Program-made: the position numbers and the translations under genes
Shown here: positions 4,820-5,654 of the stretch, in pieces
Numbering within the stretch: position 1 is the stretch's first letter
Layout of the letters: the number at the start of each line of letters is the position of its first letter
Assembly (NCBI GenBank): GCA_027001815.1
Contig: JALTLT010000153.1
Location: 1-5,654, forward strand
From: Gammaproteobacteria bacterium
GTDB lineage: Bacteria; Pseudomonadota; Gammaproteobacteria; JALTLT01
Direction: 5' to 3'
DNA: 5,654 nt
Notes under the pieces: generated by a model
The model's database searches: none
What the model was told of the DNA's origin: nothing
The model's input: the letters and a program-made list of their open reading frames with translations, nothing else

Positions 4820-4985
4820 ACTCTTGCTCAGCGGGGCGTTCACGAACCACCCGGGCGAGACTCTTGCCGGGCCCCCATTCTACCCGATCGCGGCACGCAA
4901 TTCCCGCCGCCCCGAGACCATCATGGCGCCACCGGGAAGGGAACGGTAAAATCGCCAGCATCTCATCCTCCACCAGGGAGCCGCC

Positions 4986-5654
4986 GTGAAGCTTTCCGCC
5001 GCCGATTTCCGCAACTGGGAACACAAGAGCATCACCCTGCTGGGCATGTCGGGGGTGGGGAAGACCCGCCTCGCCTCCATGCTGCGGGCCCACGACTGGT
5101 TCCACTACTCGGGCGACTACCGCATCGGTACCCGCTACCTGGACGAGCCGATCCTCGACAACATCAAGCAGCAGGCAATGCAGGTGCCATTCCTGCGCGA
5201 TCTGTTGCGCTCCGACTCCATCTTTATCCGCAACAATATCACGGTAGACCACCTCAAGCCGGTCTCGAGCTTTCTTGGCAAGGTGGGCAATCCCGAGTGC
5301 GGTGGACTCGACCTGGACGAATTCAAGCACCGACAGAGGCTCCACCACGATGCCGAGGTGGCGGCCATGAAGGATGTACCGGAGTTCATCCGCAAGGCGC
5401 AGGAGATCTACGGCTACCGCCACTTCATCAACGACGCGGGCGGCAGCGTCTGCGAACTGGAGGACGAGGAGGTGATGGAGGTGCTCGCCGGGCACACCCT
5501 GATCCTCTACCTGCAGGCGACCCACGACGACGAGGAGGCGCTGATGGCACGCGCCGCCGCCGATCCCAAGCCGCTCTACTACCGGGAGGCGTTTCTCGAC
5601 GAGCAGCTCGCCCGCTATATGGCGGAGAAGGGGCTGGAGTACTCCGCGCTGATC
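4986..5654 (+). CDS. P-loop NTPase/kinase-like protein of unknown function (3' end outside window)
   Basis: Partial gene, 223 codons without a stop to the window edge. It starts at GTG, preceded by AGGGAG (4975-4980) with a 5-nt spacer. After VKLSAADFRNWEHKSITLL comes a Walker A motif, GMSGVGKT (residues 20-27), near the N-terminus as in small nucleotide and shikimate kinases. The following SGDYRIGTRYLDEPILDNIKQQA (42-64) and PFLRDLLRSDSIFIRNNITVDHLKPVSSFLGKVGNPECGG (68-107) are not typical of shikimate or adenylate kinase. HFINDAGGSVCEL (146-158) could carry the acidic Walker B-type role. HTLILYLQA (170-178) is the next core strand, and PKPLYYREAFLDEQLARY follows. From memory, highly similar proteins are usually labelled just 'ATPase' in gammaproteobacteria; I know no reaction for them. 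It is divergent from the permease gene with 166 bp between start codons; TAAAAT at 4947-4952 is a possible -10 box without a good -35. Confidence 0.85.
   Translation, partial: MKLSAADFRNWEHKSITLLGMSGVGKTRLASMLRAHDWFHYSGDYRIGTRYLDEPILDNIKQQAMQVPFLRDLLRSDSIFIRNNITVDHLKPVSSFLGKVGNPECGGLDLDEFKHRQRLHHDAEVAAMKDVPEFIRKAQEIYGYRHFINDAGGSVCELEDEEVMEVLAGHTLILYLQATHDDEEALMARAAADPKPLYYREAFLDEQLARYMAEKGLEYSALI

Noticed and set aside
4877..4882. TAGAAT on the minus strand as -10 box for the permease operon
   Set aside because: No -35 hexamer at suitable spacing; too weak to list as a promoter.
4515..5525. 336-codon minus-strand open frame
   Set aside because: Overlaps the permease and the P-loop gene; the clear Walker A motif on the + strand shows which strand is coding.

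Overview
The window is GC-rich bacterial DNA that reads as a gammaproteobacterial chromosome. The best indicators are an Rsd/AlgQ-family gene, a MazG of Escherichia coli length and domain order, and several small conserved proteins of the kind I associate with sulfur-oxidizing or purple-sulfur relatives (Chromatiales/Ectothiorhodospira-like). That last placement rests on memory and is weak. There is no rRNA, tRNA, CRISPR array, transposase or prophage gene.

Layout. 1-160: no gene that can be supported. 161-376 (+): a decayed C-terminal piece of a sensor histidine kinase, lying tail to tail with mazG (386-1204, -). 1205-1692: the divergent mazG/rsd intergenic region, almost filled by two stem-loop cassettes (1255-1416 and 1480-1634) joined by a further structured spacer. 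1693-2184 (+): an Rsd/AlgQ-type sigma-70 binding regulator. 2224-2529 (-): a 101-aa conserved hypothetical, convergent with rsd. 2649-2870 and 2877-3332 (+): a two-gene operon of unknown function behind a good sigma-70-like promoter; the second protein has several cysteines in what looks like a conserved scaffold. 3333-3635: a gene-free stretch with strong palindromes bracketed by an imperfect ~39-bp direct repeat. 3636-4154 and 4154-4819 (-): a one-base-overlapping operon of a CbiM-like membrane permease followed by a membrane-anchored ScsD/TlpA-like thiol-disulfide oxidoreductase. 4986-5654 (+): a P-loop protein of unknown function, cut by the window end.

How the genes may work together. 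mazG (nucleotide pyrophosphohydrolase, linked in E. coli to lower ppGpp) and rsd (binds sigma-70 and, in E. coli, stimulates ppGpp hydrolysis by SpoT) both touch growth-phase and stringent control, and they share one divergent, highly structured control region. The permease/oxidoreductase pair suggests metal uptake coupled to periplasmic thiol chemistry. The rest are housekeeping-like genes without an assigned role.

The most unusual signal is the mazG-rsd intergenic region. Two ~160-bp elements have different primary sequence but the same ordered set of five hairpins, with similar loop sequences and imperfect terminal inverted repeats. This is what a family of mobile or RNA-structured elements would look like if stem pairing, rather than sequence, is kept.
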